Positions 16,459 to 25,341 of a DNA stretch of 33,071 bases are shown piece by piece (positions within the stretch are counted from its first letter, which is position 1; each line of letters starts with the position of its first letter). The notes under the pieces are model-generated. The model was not told the DNA's origin. It ran no database searches and saw only the letters and a list, made by a program, of their open reading frames with translations. The stretch spans positions 1-33,071 of the forward strand of contig PGYR01000031.1 in assembly GCA_002839765.1 (NCBI GenBank). The letters run 5' to 3'. Position numbers and translations under genes: made by a program. Source of the DNA: Ignavibacteriae bacterium HGW-Ignavibacteriae-4. Lineage in GTDB: Bacteria > Bacteroidota > Ignavibacteria > Kapaibacteriales > UBA2268.

Positions 16459-19329
16459 TTGATTAAATTGTTAAGATTAAAATCACTGAACAGCATAATA
16501 AAAGTGAGCTATTGGGATAAGAATCCAATTTACTATCAGATTTTCATATCAGTACTAAGCTTTTGCTTCGTTTTACTGGGGACATTCTATTTTGTAAAAC
16601 TGGCTACAACAGTTAGTGACGAGAATTTATTTATTTCCCCTCCTTCGGATATTTATATATCAAAACTTAAAGGAGAATTCGATGATTATAATAAACGCAA
16701 ATATTATGATACAGCATTCGTAGGTAGTTTTATAGTTGCTATCGATAATATTACTTTGGATAGTGTAACTAATCAATATGATATTTTAGAACAAAGAAAG
16801 AATGCTGAAAGTAATGTCTCTCTTGAAATTGCAAATTTCAATAGTCAAAAAATTGAGAAAATTCGTATTCCTTCAAGTGATTTGGATAATTTTTATTTAG
16901 AAAATCTAACATCATCTGTTATCATCACTTATGTTTTCCCTGAAGGAGTTTCAGATAGAGCAGGACTACAAAGTGGCGATATAGTTTTAGAAATCAATGG
17001 ACAAACATTCAGCAGTGTGCAACAAGCAGACCGTATAATAAAAAGTAGCCGTTCGGGAAGCACCATCGAATATTTGATTAAACGAAACGGTAAAGTATTC
17101 AATAAACAACTTACACTACCCAAATTTGGTATAAATTTATCACAGTTATTGATGATGATTTGTGGAATGTTTCTACTCTTTCTTGGAGAAATAATTGGTA
17201 TCAAACGTCCAAGAATAAGAGGAGCTAGGATTACATCGTTATCATTAGTTATGTTTGGATTAGTCTCTACTCTAGGGATAGTTGGACTGAGTTCTATTGA
17301 CAATATATTTGATCATTTCTTGCTCAATTTTGCAAACTTTGCAATGTTCGTATCTATTCCACTAATTCTGCATAGTTTGAAATACTTCCCTCGTCATTTG
17401 GTAGGGTTAACTGAAAGAAAATATACAATCGTAACTCCATATATTATTGCAGGGTTATTCTTCCTTTTCCAAGTTGGAATTAGCTATGAGTTTTGGATTA
17501 ATATGATTGATATTAGGACTCTCGAATTCTTTACTAATTCATTGTTCCTTATATTTTTAATAATAACTTCGATTTTCATTTTCTTAACTAATTTAATTCA
17601 TAGAAAATCCATAAATAAAAAAGATTGGAAGAAAGGAAGGTTATTAAGGTTTTCATATACTTTAGTATTCTTAATGATTGTAGTTCAATCAATACTCTTC
17701 CAATTCGGTTATTTCAAACTCAGAGAACTAATATATGCTTCTCTTTTACTAATACCAATTTCCTATATGGTTTCGGTAGGTTTATATAGAGTATTTGATT
17801 TAAACATTAGATTAAAAAGAAATTACCAATATTTACTTGTTAGCTCTGGGCTTTACATAGTATATACAGCTATAGTAATACTCTTCATTTATTTTCTTTC
17901 TTCTATTCATTGGGAAATACCAAACTTACATTTTTCAGGTACGTCAATTGAAGTACTGAAGAATCCATTAAGTATTGAAATGCATGCCTTATACGAGAAG
18001 ATTTTGATAGTATTGCTTTCTATGTCTATCGCAATTTTATTATGGAATGTGGCAAAAGTAATACAAGAAAAGATTAATCATAAATTCTATAGATCCAAAT
18101 CAGATTTTAGACAAGCTGCAAAAGAATTTAGCAAATTGAATTCCAAGAGTTTCAACCCTGATCAATTCAGCAAATTCTTTCTGCATAGATTGTTAGATAT
18201 GATACAAACTAAAAGAGCTGGTTTACTACTATTCAAAGATGGTCACCTTGTGTCTCAGAGATTCGCCGGATTCAATGATGATACACTTACAGAGTATATT
18301 TCTGCTGTTAATGGGAAATTGCACATGAGTCTTAAGAACTATTCTGATAGTGTACCTGTTGATTATTTGCCAGATGCACAGCGAATAGTGCTACGTGAAT
18401 TCAAGTTCCAATACTTAACTCCGATTTGGTCAAAAGATGACTTAATTGGGATAATCTTTGTTGGTGAAAAATTATCTGAAACGGCTTATCATAATGATGA
18501 TTTACTCTTCTTGTCGGCTATTTCTGGTCAAGCCTCTGTTGCAATAGAAAATTCATTACTTTATGAAGATTTGGCAAAACAAGAGAGATTCAGACATGAA
18601 TTAGAAATTGCAAGAGGTATCCAATTAGCTTCTCTACCTATCAAAACACCGGATATTTCTGGACTTGATATAGCAGGTGTATCAATACCAGCTTTAGAAG
18701 TAGGTGGAGATTTTTATGATTATCTGAATGGCAAATCTAATGCTGTAACGATTGTTATTGGTGACGTTAGTGGGAAAGGAACTTCAGCGGCATTATATAT
18801 GTCAAAGATACAAGGTATAATGCGTACTTTGCACGAGTTTGATTTGAAACCCAAAGAACTATTAGTCAGAACAAATACTCTAATAAGTGATAGTATGGAC
18901 AATAGATCCTTTGTTACGGCTACAAGTGCATTTATAGATTTAGATACTCAATCAGTTACTATATCAAGAGCAGGACATCTGCCACTATATTTCTATAATA
19001 GCAAAGAAGACCGTGTAGAAAACCTTAAGCCAAATGGTATAATGCTTGGATTCGGCAATGGCGCAAAGTTTTCTGATATATTAGAAGAAATTGTAATTGG
19101 GTTCAATCCAGGTGACATCCTATTATTTATCACGGATGGTATTTTGGAGACTAGAGATAGTGGTGGAAATGAGTTCGATGAGAAGGAAATTATAAGAATG
19201 TTAAGTATATATAGCAGCCAATCGGCCGATGAAATCAAAAATAATATACTCCGAAGAGTACAAAGTTTCACTGGTGAAATGGAACAATTCGATGATATGA
19301 CTATAGTAGTAGTTAAAAGGAATAGCTAA
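16459..19329 (+). CDS. Membrane SpoIIE-type (PP2C) phosphatase with PDZ and GAF domains
   Basis: The protein has 956 aa. Seen in order: one membrane helix at about 26-48; an extracytoplasmic segment with a PDZ domain (FPEGVSDRAGLQSGDIVLEI near 157-176); about nine more hydrophobic helices between 228 and 536; a GAF domain about 555-700 ending in SGQASVAIENSLLYEDL; and a SpoIIE/RsbU phosphatase about 730-953 with GGDFYDY, IGDVSGKG, FITDGILE and [11 protein letters not shown], which supply the metal-binding aspartates. The family dephosphorylates anti-anti-sigma proteins in partner-switching signalling; no partner kinase or STAS gene is in the window. No ATG exists near the start: TTG at 16459 or 16468 must be used. 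The PDZ outside the membrane suggests envelope-protein sensing. Convergent overlap of 17 bases with the next gene. Confidence 0.9.
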   Translation: MIKLLRLKSLNSIIKVSYWDKNPIYYQIFISVLSFCFVLLGTFYFVKLATTVSDENLFISPPSDIYISKLKGEFDDYNKRKYYDTAFVGSFIVAIDNITLDSVTNQYDILEQRKNAESNVSLEIANFNSQKIEKIRIPSSDLDNFYLENLTSSVIITYVFPEGVSDRAGLQSGDIVLEINGQTFSSVQQADRIIKSSRSGSTIEYLIKRNGKVFNKQLTLPKFGINLSQLLMMICGMFLLFLGEIIGIKRPRIRGARITSLSLVMFGLVSTLGIVGLSSIDNIFDHFLLNFANFAMFVSIPLILHSLKYFPRHLVGLTERKYTIVTPYIIAGLFFLFQVGISYEFWINMIDIRTLEFFTNSLFLIFLIITSIFIFLTNLIHRKSINKKDWKKGRLLRFSYTLVFLMIVVQSILFQFGYFKLRELIYASLLLIPISYMVSVGLYRVFDLNIRLKRNYQYLLVSSGLYIVYTAIVILFIYFLSSIHWEIPNLHFSGTSIEVLKNPLSIEMHALYEKILIVLLSMSIAILLWNVAKVIQEKINHKFYRSKSDFRQAAKEFSKLNSKSFNPDQFSKFFLHRLLDMIQTKRAGLLLFKDGHLVSQRFAGFNDDTLTEYISAVNGKLHMSLKNYSDSVPVDYLPDAQRIVLREFKFQYLTPIWSKDDLIGIIFVGEKLSETAYHNDDLLFLSAISGQASVAIENSLLYEDLAKQERFRHELEIARGIQLASLPIKTPDISGLDIAGVSIPALEVGGDFYDYLNGKSNAVTIVIGDVSGKGTSAALYMSKIQGIMRTLHEFDLKPKELLVRTNTLISDSMDNRSFVTATSAFIDLDTQSVTISRAGHLPLYFYNSKEDRVENLKPNGIMLGFGNGAKFSDILEEIVIGFNPGDILLFITDGILETRDSGGNEFDEKEIIRMLSIYSSQSADEIKNNILRRVQSFTGEMEQFDDMTIVVVKRNS

Positions 19330-19912
19330 GTGCAAATTCAGGATAGCCGAACTTGTTCACGTTCATATTATATGACAACTCATCATCTACATTAAAATCA
19401 TATAAATGAGCCCCTACATAAGCATCTACAGCTGATATAACATATACTCCCAACAAATAGAAAGCCATCATATCTCTATTATCACGGTTCAACTCTTTAT
19501 TTGCTTTTAACTGTCTTATTTGTAAATCTGTGAGTACACTTTTCTGAATAGGATAATAAGTATCTCCTAGATTATCTGGACCTTCAATTGCGATTTTTGT
19601 ACCCGTTCTAGTTGCATTATCTAATTGATCACGGTAGCTATTAAATTCACTATTATAATAATAAATAAGACTACCTAAACCAACTGCAGCACCAAATAAA
19701 ATAGGTGATTTCCAATACTCTTCATTATAATACTGTCCCCATCCTGGAATAACAGATTTCCATAAAGCTTCGCTCGGAGATTTACTCATATAATTATTAT
19801 TGGAAGCAGGTACAGTTTTAATCTCAGATTGAACAACTTCGGTACTATCTTGAGCATAATTCATATTAGTTATCGATAAAAAAGCAATCAATATGATAAG
19901 CGGTTTTAACAT
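19313..19912 (-). CDS. DUF5683-like membrane/envelope protein
   Basis: The protein has 199 aa. A signal peptide covers residues 1-20 ([20 protein letters not shown]), then come a polar linker and the diagnostic [20 protein letters not shown], with a hydrophobic helix ([15 protein letters not shown]) directly after. A second helix lies near 150 ([20 protein letters not shown]), followed by HLYDF. The pattern P-G-W-G-Q-x-Y-N-x-x-Y-W-K with a late DAYVxAHL matches DUF5683, which is common in Bacteroidota and of unknown function, sometimes near lipoprotein or wall genes. It is the last gene of the gcvPA operon and overlaps ridA by 7 bases. Confidence 0.85.
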   Translation of the reverse strand: MLKPLIILIAFLSITNMNYAQDSTEVVQSEIKTVPASNNNYMSKSPSEALWKSVIPGWGQYYNEEYWKSPILFGAAVGLGSLIYYYNSEFNSYRDQLDNATRTGTKIAIEGPDNLGDTYYPIQKSVLTDLQIRQLKANKELNRDNRDMMAFYLLGVYVISAVDAYVGAHLYDFNVDDELSYNMNVNKFGYPEFALSYSF

Positions 19913-20286
19913 ACTGCAATAGCTTCTATTTCGATTTGAACATCTTTTGGCAGTCTGCTTACTTCGAAAGTAGCTCTAGCTGGCTTAGATTCATGGAAAT
20001 ATGTGTTGTATGTCTCATTCATTTCTCCAAACTTACTCAAGTCAGTCATTAGTACAGTAGTTTTCACTACATTATTCAGACTCAATCCCTGTGATGCAAG
20101 AATAGCTTTTATATTCTCAATTACTTTTTGAGTTTGCTCTGCTACAGTCTCACCTACCATATTTCCTTCCGTATCGAATGGAATCTGTCCAGATATAAAT
20201 AACATAGAACCAGAAGCTTTTACTGCTTGCGAATATGGTCCTACTGGAGCTGGTGCGTGTGATGTTTCTATTATTTCTTTTGTCAT
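19906..20286 (-). CDS. ridA: RidA family enamine/imine deaminase
   Basis: RidA hydrolyses reactive enamine/imine intermediates (such as 2-aminoacrylate) made by PLP enzymes, releasing ammonia. The protein has 126 aa, the usual length. Seen: [27 protein letters not shown], a central helix [27 protein letters not shown], and [20 protein letters not shown], which carries the conserved catalytic arginine (PARATFEV) and glutamate. Its company with a PLP-dependent glycine decarboxylase subunit in the same operon fits a role in cleaning up PLP by-products, though that link is inference. Its ATG overlaps the ROK kinase stop (ATGA). Confidence 0.96.
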   Translation of the reverse strand: MTKEIIETSHAPAPVGPYSQAVKASGSMLFISGQIPFDTEGNMVGETVAEQTQKVIENIKAILASQGLSLNNVVKTTVLMTDLSKFGEMNETYNTYFHESKPARATFEVSRLPKDVQIEIEAIAVC

Positions 20287-21194
20287 TTCATATTTTCCTT
20301 TGCGTATAATGCTGCACCTAATATGCCCGCTTCATTATGCAATTTTGATTTTATTATACTTACTTTGTCTTTTAACTCAGGAATTACTCGTTTCTTCATT
20401 TCACTCGTCGCTGTCTCAAAAAGAAGATTATTAACTTGACTAATGCCACCACCAATCACAAATATAGGAATTCCAGTCAAATTAGCAGCAGAACTAAGCC
20501 CAATTCCTAATATTTTGCCCATTTCCATAAAATTTATAATGGCAAGATCATCACCAATATTTACAGCATCTGATATTTCTCTTACAGAAAATGAATCAAG
20601 AGAACGAAGCATTGAGTTTGGAAAATTCTTTAAATCTGACTTGGCTTTTAATACGAATTCATTTGCATTAAAATAGTTCTCGAAAATACCAGTTCTGTAG
20701 TCATCTCCTTTTGCTTGGAAACTGATGATTATATGCCCTAACTCACCAGAACTTCCACTAGCAGTGGTTATTAAGACTTTGTCCTTAATCAAAACACTAC
20801 CTATACCAGTTCCCAAAGTAACGAAGTAAAATTCACTAATTTCATTGAGCTTAGCTTCTGCGTAGCCAGCTAGATAGGCATCATTCTGGTAATAAACAGG
20901 TAGGTCAGTTAATTTATTAAATACATCTATTATATTGCCACTTTCCCAATAAGTCATATTAGGAGCTGATATTATATCACCTGATGAGTTTATAGTTCCT
21001 GGGAATCCTATGCCTATAGATTCAGGAGAAAATCTCTTAGTCAAATCTTTGATAGTATTATTTACAACAAGTTCGAATTCCGATAAATTAATTGCATTAT
21101 TTGGTATTTCGGTATTGTGGATTAGATTATTATCTTCGACTATTCCGAATTTGATAAACGAACCACCTATGTCAATCCCCAGATTCTTCATCAT
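20283..21194 (-). CDS. ROK-family sugar kinase (glucokinase-like)
   Basis: The protein has 303 aa. Seen: the phosphate loop [12 protein letters not shown] at 5-16, a GFPGTI motif, QNDA with the catalytic Asp near 104, [17 protein letters not shown], and the adenosine motif VIGGGISQ. This is a ROK fold that should phosphorylate glucose, N-acetyl-sugars or similar; the substrate is not decided. The zinc motif CxCGxxGCxE that follows GELGH in most ROK kinases is absent, with [10 protein letters not shown] in its place (the Glu kept, no Cys). It starts with MM; the first ATG (21194) lies 23 bases inside ftsB. It sits in a translationally linked operon. Confidence 0.9.
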   Translation of the reverse strand: MMKNLGIDIGGSFIKFGIVEDNNLIHNTEIPNNAINLSEFELVVNNTIKDLTKRFSPESIGIGFPGTINSSGDIISAPNMTYWESGNIIDVFNKLTDLPVYYQNDAYLAGYAEAKLNEISEFYFVTLGTGIGSVLIKDKVLITTASGSSGELGHIIISFQAKGDDYRTGIFENYFNANEFVLKAKSDLKNFPNSMLRSLDSFSVREISDAVNIGDDLAIINFMEMGKILGIGLSSAANLTGIPIFVIGGGISQVNNLLFETATSEMKKRVIPELKDKVSIIKSKLHNEAGILGAALYAKENMK

Positions 21195-21507
21195 TTTTCT
21201 TTTTCTTAATGAATATTACTTTCTCACCGGGTTTTATCATACCGTATTTTTCACGGGCAAGACGCTCAATTTCCAAAGTATCTTTTTTCATCTGAATTTC
21301 TAATTTTTTCAGAGAATCGATTTCTGAGCGGAGTTTTTCAACTTTTTCGGATAGGTCACTTTCTTTAGTGATGTAAGAGTATTTGTTAATAGCTCCATAA
21401 TCTGTGAATAGATAAAAAATCAGGATTACAAATAAAATAACCCCGCCTACGACAAGATGTCTTTTGACGGGGTTTTCGTGTAATTTCTGTTTGTAATCTT
21501 CAGTCAT
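21172..21507 (-). CDS. FtsB/DivIC-family septum formation protein
   Basis: The protein has 111 aa. A short basic N terminus is followed by one membrane helix at about 19-36 (HLVVGGVILFVILIFYLF), then a coiled coil with heptad leucines (EKVEKLRSEIDSLKKLEIQM), the family end motif ERLAREKYGMIKPGEKV and a Lys-rich tail. FtsB/DivIC is a bitopic divisome protein that works with FtsL and FtsQ/DivIB to activate septal wall synthesis. It lies 15 bases after gcvPA and overlaps the ROK kinase by 23 bases. The call is firm at family level. Confidence 0.92.
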   Translation of the reverse strand: MTEDYKQKLHENPVKRHLVVGGVILFVILIFYLFTDYGAINKYSYITKESDLSEKVEKLRSEIDSLKKLEIQMKKDTLEIERLAREKYGMIKPGEKVIFIKKKKNDEESGD

Positions 21508-21522
21508 TTATTTCGCTATTTT

Positions 21523-22860
21523 TTATTTGAATTGCTTCAAGAAATCAACGAAATCATCCATTTCTTTTTTAGTTCTAGTTTCAGTAACTGCAATTAGTAA
21601 TGTATTAGGGCGATTAACATGTTTTGAAACATTGATACCAGCTAGGAAACCTGAGTCATTAGCTTGGTCTAGAATCTCTACAATGTCACCAGGTACAGAA
21701 ATAGCAAATTCGAACACAAATGGCTTATTATTGAATAATTCATAACCATCTAATTCTGTAATTCTATCTGCTAGATAATGTGCTTTGTGGAATGATTGCT
21801 CTGCAACTTCCTTAACTCCGGATTTACCCATTGTTTCCAAATACACAGTAGCTGCTAACATGAAAAGACCTTGGTTAGTACATATATTAGATGTAGCTTT
21901 CTCACGTTTGATTTGCTGCTCACGTGTTTGTAGTGTTAATACGAAACCACGTTTACCATCTAAATCAGTAGTAACACCTGCTAAACGGCCAGGAATCTTA
22001 CGTACGAACTCTTGTTTACAAGCGAATATACCTAAATAAGGACCACCATAACTAAGCGGAATACCTAGAGGTTGCCCTTCAGCTATCACGATATCAGCAT
22101 TATAGTTACCCGGTGCTTCTATCACTCCAACAGAGAAAGGATCGGCAGCTACAATAAATAAACTACCATTAGCATGAGCTAATTTCTCTATTTCACGTAC
22201 ATCTTCAATTGAACCCAAGAAATTAGGTTGTTGAACTATTACTGCAGAAGTTTTATCACTTAATGATGATTTCAACTTTTCAAAATCAGTAGTTCCATCT
22301 GCTGCAATCGCGTCAAGATAAGTGAACTTTCTACCTTGAGTAATTGTTTTTACAACATCTTTATAATTAGGGTTAATAGTACCTACATAAACAAACTCTG
22401 TTTTGCGGTTGATAGCAGAAGCCATAAGTACAGCCTCAGCTAAAGCAGTACCACCATCATAAAGTGAGGCATTAGCTACGTCCATACCGAATAGCTCACA
22501 AATCATTGTTTGGAACTCATACATAGCTTGCAAAGTACCTTGCGATACTTCCGCTTGGTAAGGCGTATATGCAGTACGAAACTCAGCTCTGTTGATAGTA
22601 TCACCTACTATAGAAGGGATATATCTTTCGTAAGCACCACCGCCCATAAAGCAGATATGCGAAGAAGCAGAGTTATTCATATTAGAATAAGAAAGCATCA
22701 ATCTAGTAACTTCGTACTCCGAAAGCTGCTCAGGGAAATCCATACCACCTCTGTAACGTACTTCAGATGGGATGTTTTCTATTAATTGTTCAAAATTTTG
22801 TACGCCAATTTTACTTAGCATATATTCTCTATCTTTGTCCGATGCTGGAACGAATGGCAT
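21523..22860 (-). CDS. gcvPA: Glycine dehydrogenase (decarboxylating), subunit 1
   Basis: P-protein of the glycine cleavage system, N-terminal subunit of the split form: with GcvPB it decarboxylates glycine and passes the aminomethyl group to the H-protein lipoyl arm. At 445 aa it is typical for GcvPA. Seen: MPFVPASDKDREYMLSKIGV, GGGAYERYIPSIV, the segment TAYTPYQAEVSQGTLQAMYE, ELFGMDVANASLYDGGTALAE, IVIAEGQPLGIPLSYGGPYLG, and GKRGFVLTLQTREQQIKREK. The PLP lysine is on GcvPB, which is not in the window. Most Bacteroidia and Flavobacteriia have the fused gcvP, so the split form is a lineage clue. It heads the operon and has a good promoter upstream. Confidence 0.96.
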   Translation of the reverse strand: MPFVPASDKDREYMLSKIGVQNFEQLIENIPSEVRYRGGMDFPEQLSEYEVTRLMLSYSNMNNSASSHICFMGGGAYERYIPSIVGDTINRAEFRTAYTPYQAEVSQGTLQAMYEFQTMICELFGMDVANASLYDGGTALAEAVLMASAINRKTEFVYVGTINPNYKDVVKTITQGRKFTYLDAIAADGTTDFEKLKSSLSDKTSAVIVQQPNFLGSIEDVREIEKLAHANGSLFIVAADPFSVGVIEAPGNYNADIVIAEGQPLGIPLSYGGPYLGIFACKQEFVRKIPGRLAGVTTDLDGKRGFVLTLQTREQQIKREKATSNICTNQGLFMLAATVYLETMGKSGVKEVAEQSFHKAHYLADRITELDGYELFNNKPFVFEFAISVPGDIVEILDQANDSGFLAGINVSKHVNRPNTLLIAVTETRTKKEMDDFVDFLKQFK

Positions 22861-22894
22861 TTTAATCTCCGAATATTATCTTTTTTGGTAGTTG

Positions 22895-22926
22895 CAAAAT
22901 TACTATCAAAAAGATGTAATTGCAAA
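22895..22926 (-). promoter_or_regulatory. gcvPA: Bacteroidota-type promoter of the gcvPA operon
   Basis: Read leftward: TTTG (22926-22923), a 20-base spacer, TAATTTTG (22902-22895), about 35 bases before the gcvPA start. Both boxes match the -33 TTTG and -7 TAnnTTTG of Bacteroidota housekeeping promoters, with fitting spacing. Confidence 0.5.
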
Positions 22927-22984
22927 CAAATAATGAATGGTGTATAAACTTGTTATTAAGTTAGTTATTGTAAGGGGGCTATAA

Positions 22985-23010
22985 ATAAAAAAAAAGGAGC
23001 CGAAGCTCCA
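22985..23010 (-). terminator. Intrinsic terminator with UUCG loop
   Basis: Leftward transcript: GGAGC-UUCG-GCUCC (23009-22996) followed directly by nine U. The C(UUCG)G loop is exceptionally stable. It closes the T9SS gene ending at 23017. The same stem and its flanks recur at 29830-29851. Confidence 0.9.
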
Positions 23011-23016
23011 TTTGAT

Positions 23017-24537
23017 TTATTTCGTGATAATTAAATTCTTAGATTGAATTATACCTTTATTATCGACTTTCAAAGTATAAAGCCCTTGTGGAAATTCACT
23101 TACATCTAAATTATAATCTATTTCGAATATTCCTATTTTCTCAATTACTTTTCTTCCAGAATAATCATATAACTCTAAGTTATAGGGTAACCCAAAAGTT
23201 TTAATATTGATAAAACTACTTGTAGGGTTAGGGTATAGAGAGAAATTAAAAGTTGTAATTGGTTGATTTACATCTGTAATCAAATCCCTACTCATCTTAA
23301 TGAAGTAGGTTTTGTTATTAACCCTATTTACTATATCATGTTCTCCCAGTCCTATGATAAGTCCTTCATCATCTGATGTTAAATAATAAACTTCTTCTTC
23401 TAACCTATCAACATCTGTTCCGTTCCATGTAAATTCTTTTTTAATATTAAAACCAGTATCAATAACTGAAATCCAATAATCTGAATATGTACCATCTACA
23501 AAAGTCTTCCCATTAGTTGAAGCACTTCCATAAAAGTAAATCATACCAGTATATTCATCAAAATGGATATTCCGAAGTTCAATCTTATGATTAAATTCAA
23601 AGTCAACCACTTTTTCAATTTTATTATTTTCAATATCATATCCGAAAATAGTTATCTTATTGTCTAATAGATATTTATTTTTTACTGAGCTGTCTTGTTT
23701 ATTAACAGCGAAGTAGAATTTATTATCAAACTCGAAAGTTTTAGGTGATACATATGTATATTCTTTTTCTAATATAATAGTATCAACAGCAAGGTCTAAT
23801 TTATTAATCCTGTAAATCTCAAATTTACTCATCGTGTCAACAATCTCTTCATAGTCTAAGAGACTATTAAAAATGTTAAATGTAGTAAAATAATCAGAAT
23901 TATCATAAATGAGAATATCATGAGACAGTTGAGAATTAATATTATTAGTAAATACCAATTGCTTATCTAAATAATCATCAACTAAGGAGATTTTATACAG
24001 ATTATTTGTGTAGAATATTTCATCCGTATTCGACGTAATAAAATCTAACTTATAGAATGAGTTATCAATAAAAGGTCTTACTTCATCATTCAATATCCTT
24101 ACTGTTGGCAGACTTAGTTTTTCAAAATAAGTCTTACTTAAATTATCTGAGTGTATTGTGACTGAGACCTTATCATTAGTTGCACTATTTAGATTAGAAA
24201 TCTCAGAAATTGTTATAATTTCTTCTTCACTTTTGTACATCATTTTAGGTCTATAACAATCACTACCTTCACTAATATCGGCATTTAGTATTTCATTTAT
24301 TTTGCCGTCTTTAAGATCATATCTTACAAATTTGTAATTACAATCACCTCCATTAGGGCTTTGAAAAAATGAAATATTAATACTAAATAAATAATCCCCA
24401 TCAATTACAGAGTAGTTAGGGTTTGATAAATAATTAACTTTTTCAAAATCATATACCTTTATTTGAGTATATAAACAATTTGGACTAAAAATCAATAATA
24501 ATAAACTAACGACACTCGATAATACAATCACTCGCAT
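23017..24537 (-). CDS. Secreted protein with T9SS type A tail, unknown function
   Basis: The start chosen is ATG 24537 (506 aa), giving signal peptide MRVIVLSSVVSLLLLIFS and a cleavage zone near LYTQ. The middle 400 residues are beta-rich with repeated strand-turn units mentioning no known catalytic motif; the pattern is propeller-like (YLFSINISFF, DGKINEIL, FYTNNLYKISL, KFYFAVNKQD, GMIYFYGSASTNGKTFV). The C-terminal 75 residues are a T9SS tail: FNFSLYPNPTSSFINIKTFG, YDYSGRKVIEK and FPQGLYTLKVDNKG. The start overlaps the end of the Cys-rich gene by 32 bases, so the two are coupled. This is cassette one of two similar pairs. Confidence 0.85.
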   Translation of the reverse strand: MRVIVLSSVVSLLLLIFSPNCLYTQIKVYDFEKVNYLSNPNYSVIDGDYLFSINISFFQSPNGGDCNYKFVRYDLKDGKINEILNADISEGSDCYRPKMMYKSEEEIITISEISNLNSATNDKVSVTIHSDNLSKTYFEKLSLPTVRILNDEVRPFIDNSFYKLDFITSNTDEIFYTNNLYKISLVDDYLDKQLVFTNNINSQLSHDILIYDNSDYFTTFNIFNSLLDYEEIVDTMSKFEIYRINKLDLAVDTIILEKEYTYVSPKTFEFDNKFYFAVNKQDSSVKNKYLLDNKITIFGYDIENNKIEKVVDFEFNHKIELRNIHFDEYTGMIYFYGSASTNGKTFVDGTYSDYWISVIDTGFNIKKEFTWNGTDVDRLEEEVYYLTSDDEGLIIGLGEHDIVNRVNNKTYFIKMSRDLITDVNQPITTFNFSLYPNPTSSFINIKTFGLPYNLELYDYSGRKVIEKIGIFEIDYNLDVSEFPQGLYTLKVDNKGIIQSKNLIITK

Positions 24538-25129
24538 AATCGCAGTCAAAATGGTTGTCTGGATAGTCATCACATGCCTCATATTGTGCTGGTTGGTAAT
24601 CTGTTAATAATAGTCCATTTTCGTCTTTATTTGCAATTATTTGCTCTACACAGCAATAGTAGTTTTGACTACATGATCTAATCTCACCCACCATCATTTG
24701 TTGTACATTATCAATTTTCCAACAAATATAATTACAAGATCCCGGTCTCCAATGATTAAATGCATAAGAGGAGCCATTACTTGAAGGAAGGTTGAGCAAT
24801 ATCGATAATTTTAATGTCAATTCATTTTCACATCTCTCGTAAAAACCTGGTAAATTTCTAACTTCTGTATAACAGCTACTTGCTGGTACAAAAAGTCTAT
24901 TTATATAGGTATCTACTGCCCCATTACAAAATCTATAACCATAACCAACAGAGATAACACATGAAGCTGGATTACTATCATCATCTATATAATTATAAGT
25001 AAAAGTTAGAGTCCCAGTTGTCCAAGGAGTACTATCACAATCCAAACACATATCTGGATTTGGTGGGATAATTGCATAGGAACTCATAGCACTAAACAGG
25101 AAAACTAGTAATACTATATACTTTTTCAT
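24506..25129 (-). CDS. Cysteine-rich secreted protein
   Basis: The start chosen is ATG 25129 (207 aa), where MKKYIVLLVFLFSAMSSYA is a signal peptide; the longer frame only reads the TTTTA tract upstream. The mature chain has 15 cysteines, including MCLDC, NYICW, RSCSQNYYCC and a C-terminal DCDYASDCIIECR. No lipobox and no T9SS tail are seen. It resembles the Cys-rich protein at 32151-32798 in size, Cys count and a shared stretch (SCSQNYYCCVEQ with PCSEDYC). Many disulfides suggest an exported, stable surface or periplasmic protein. It is followed, overlapping, by a T9SS gene. I do not recognise a family. Confidence 0.8.
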   Translation of the reverse strand: MKKYIVLLVFLFSAMSSYAIIPPNPDMCLDCDSTPWTTGTLTFTYNYIDDDSNPASCVISVGYGYRFCNGAVDTYINRLFVPASSCYTEVRNLPGFYERCENELTLKLSILLNLPSSNGSSYAFNHWRPGSCNYICWKIDNVQQMMVGEIRSCSQNYYCCVEQIIANKDENGLLLTDYQPAQYEACDDYPDNHFDCDYASDCIIECR

Positions 25130-25175
25130 AAAAACCCTCTCTATTATAAATATTAAAAAATTTGTAGGGCAATAA

Positions 25176-25220
25176 TAAAATAAAATAAAATAAAATAAAA
25201 TAAAATAAAATAAAACAAAA
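25176..25220. repeat. Pentanucleotide tract (TAAAA)8 plus one variant unit
   Basis: Eight perfect TAAAA units at 25176-25215 are followed by CAAAA. On the minus strand this reads TTTTG(TTTTA)8 and ends 46 bases before the ATG of the Cys-rich gene, within its likely promoter zone. Tandem short units of this kind can change number by slippage and so shift promoter spacing. Confidence 0.95.
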
Positions 25221-25341
25221 TGCAAGAATTATTTTAAAAACAAATGATTTTTATTAACAGATCTATATAAATGTTACAACTAGAGTTAGAAGCGTTTTAT
25301 TTAGTAACAAATTACGATAAAGGGGGGCATTAACTTGTAGA

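Noticed and set aside
25176-25220. Tandem TAAAA units as a CRISPR or minisatellite array
   Set aside because: Units are 5 bases without spacers and no cas gene is near; it is a simple sequence repeat.
24538-25225. Longer starts for the two genes of the first Cys-rich/T9SS cassette (24582 and 25225)
   Set aside because: The 25225 start reads through the TTTTA tract as low-complexity FYFILFYF, and both lose the normal signal-peptide start that the internal ATGs give.
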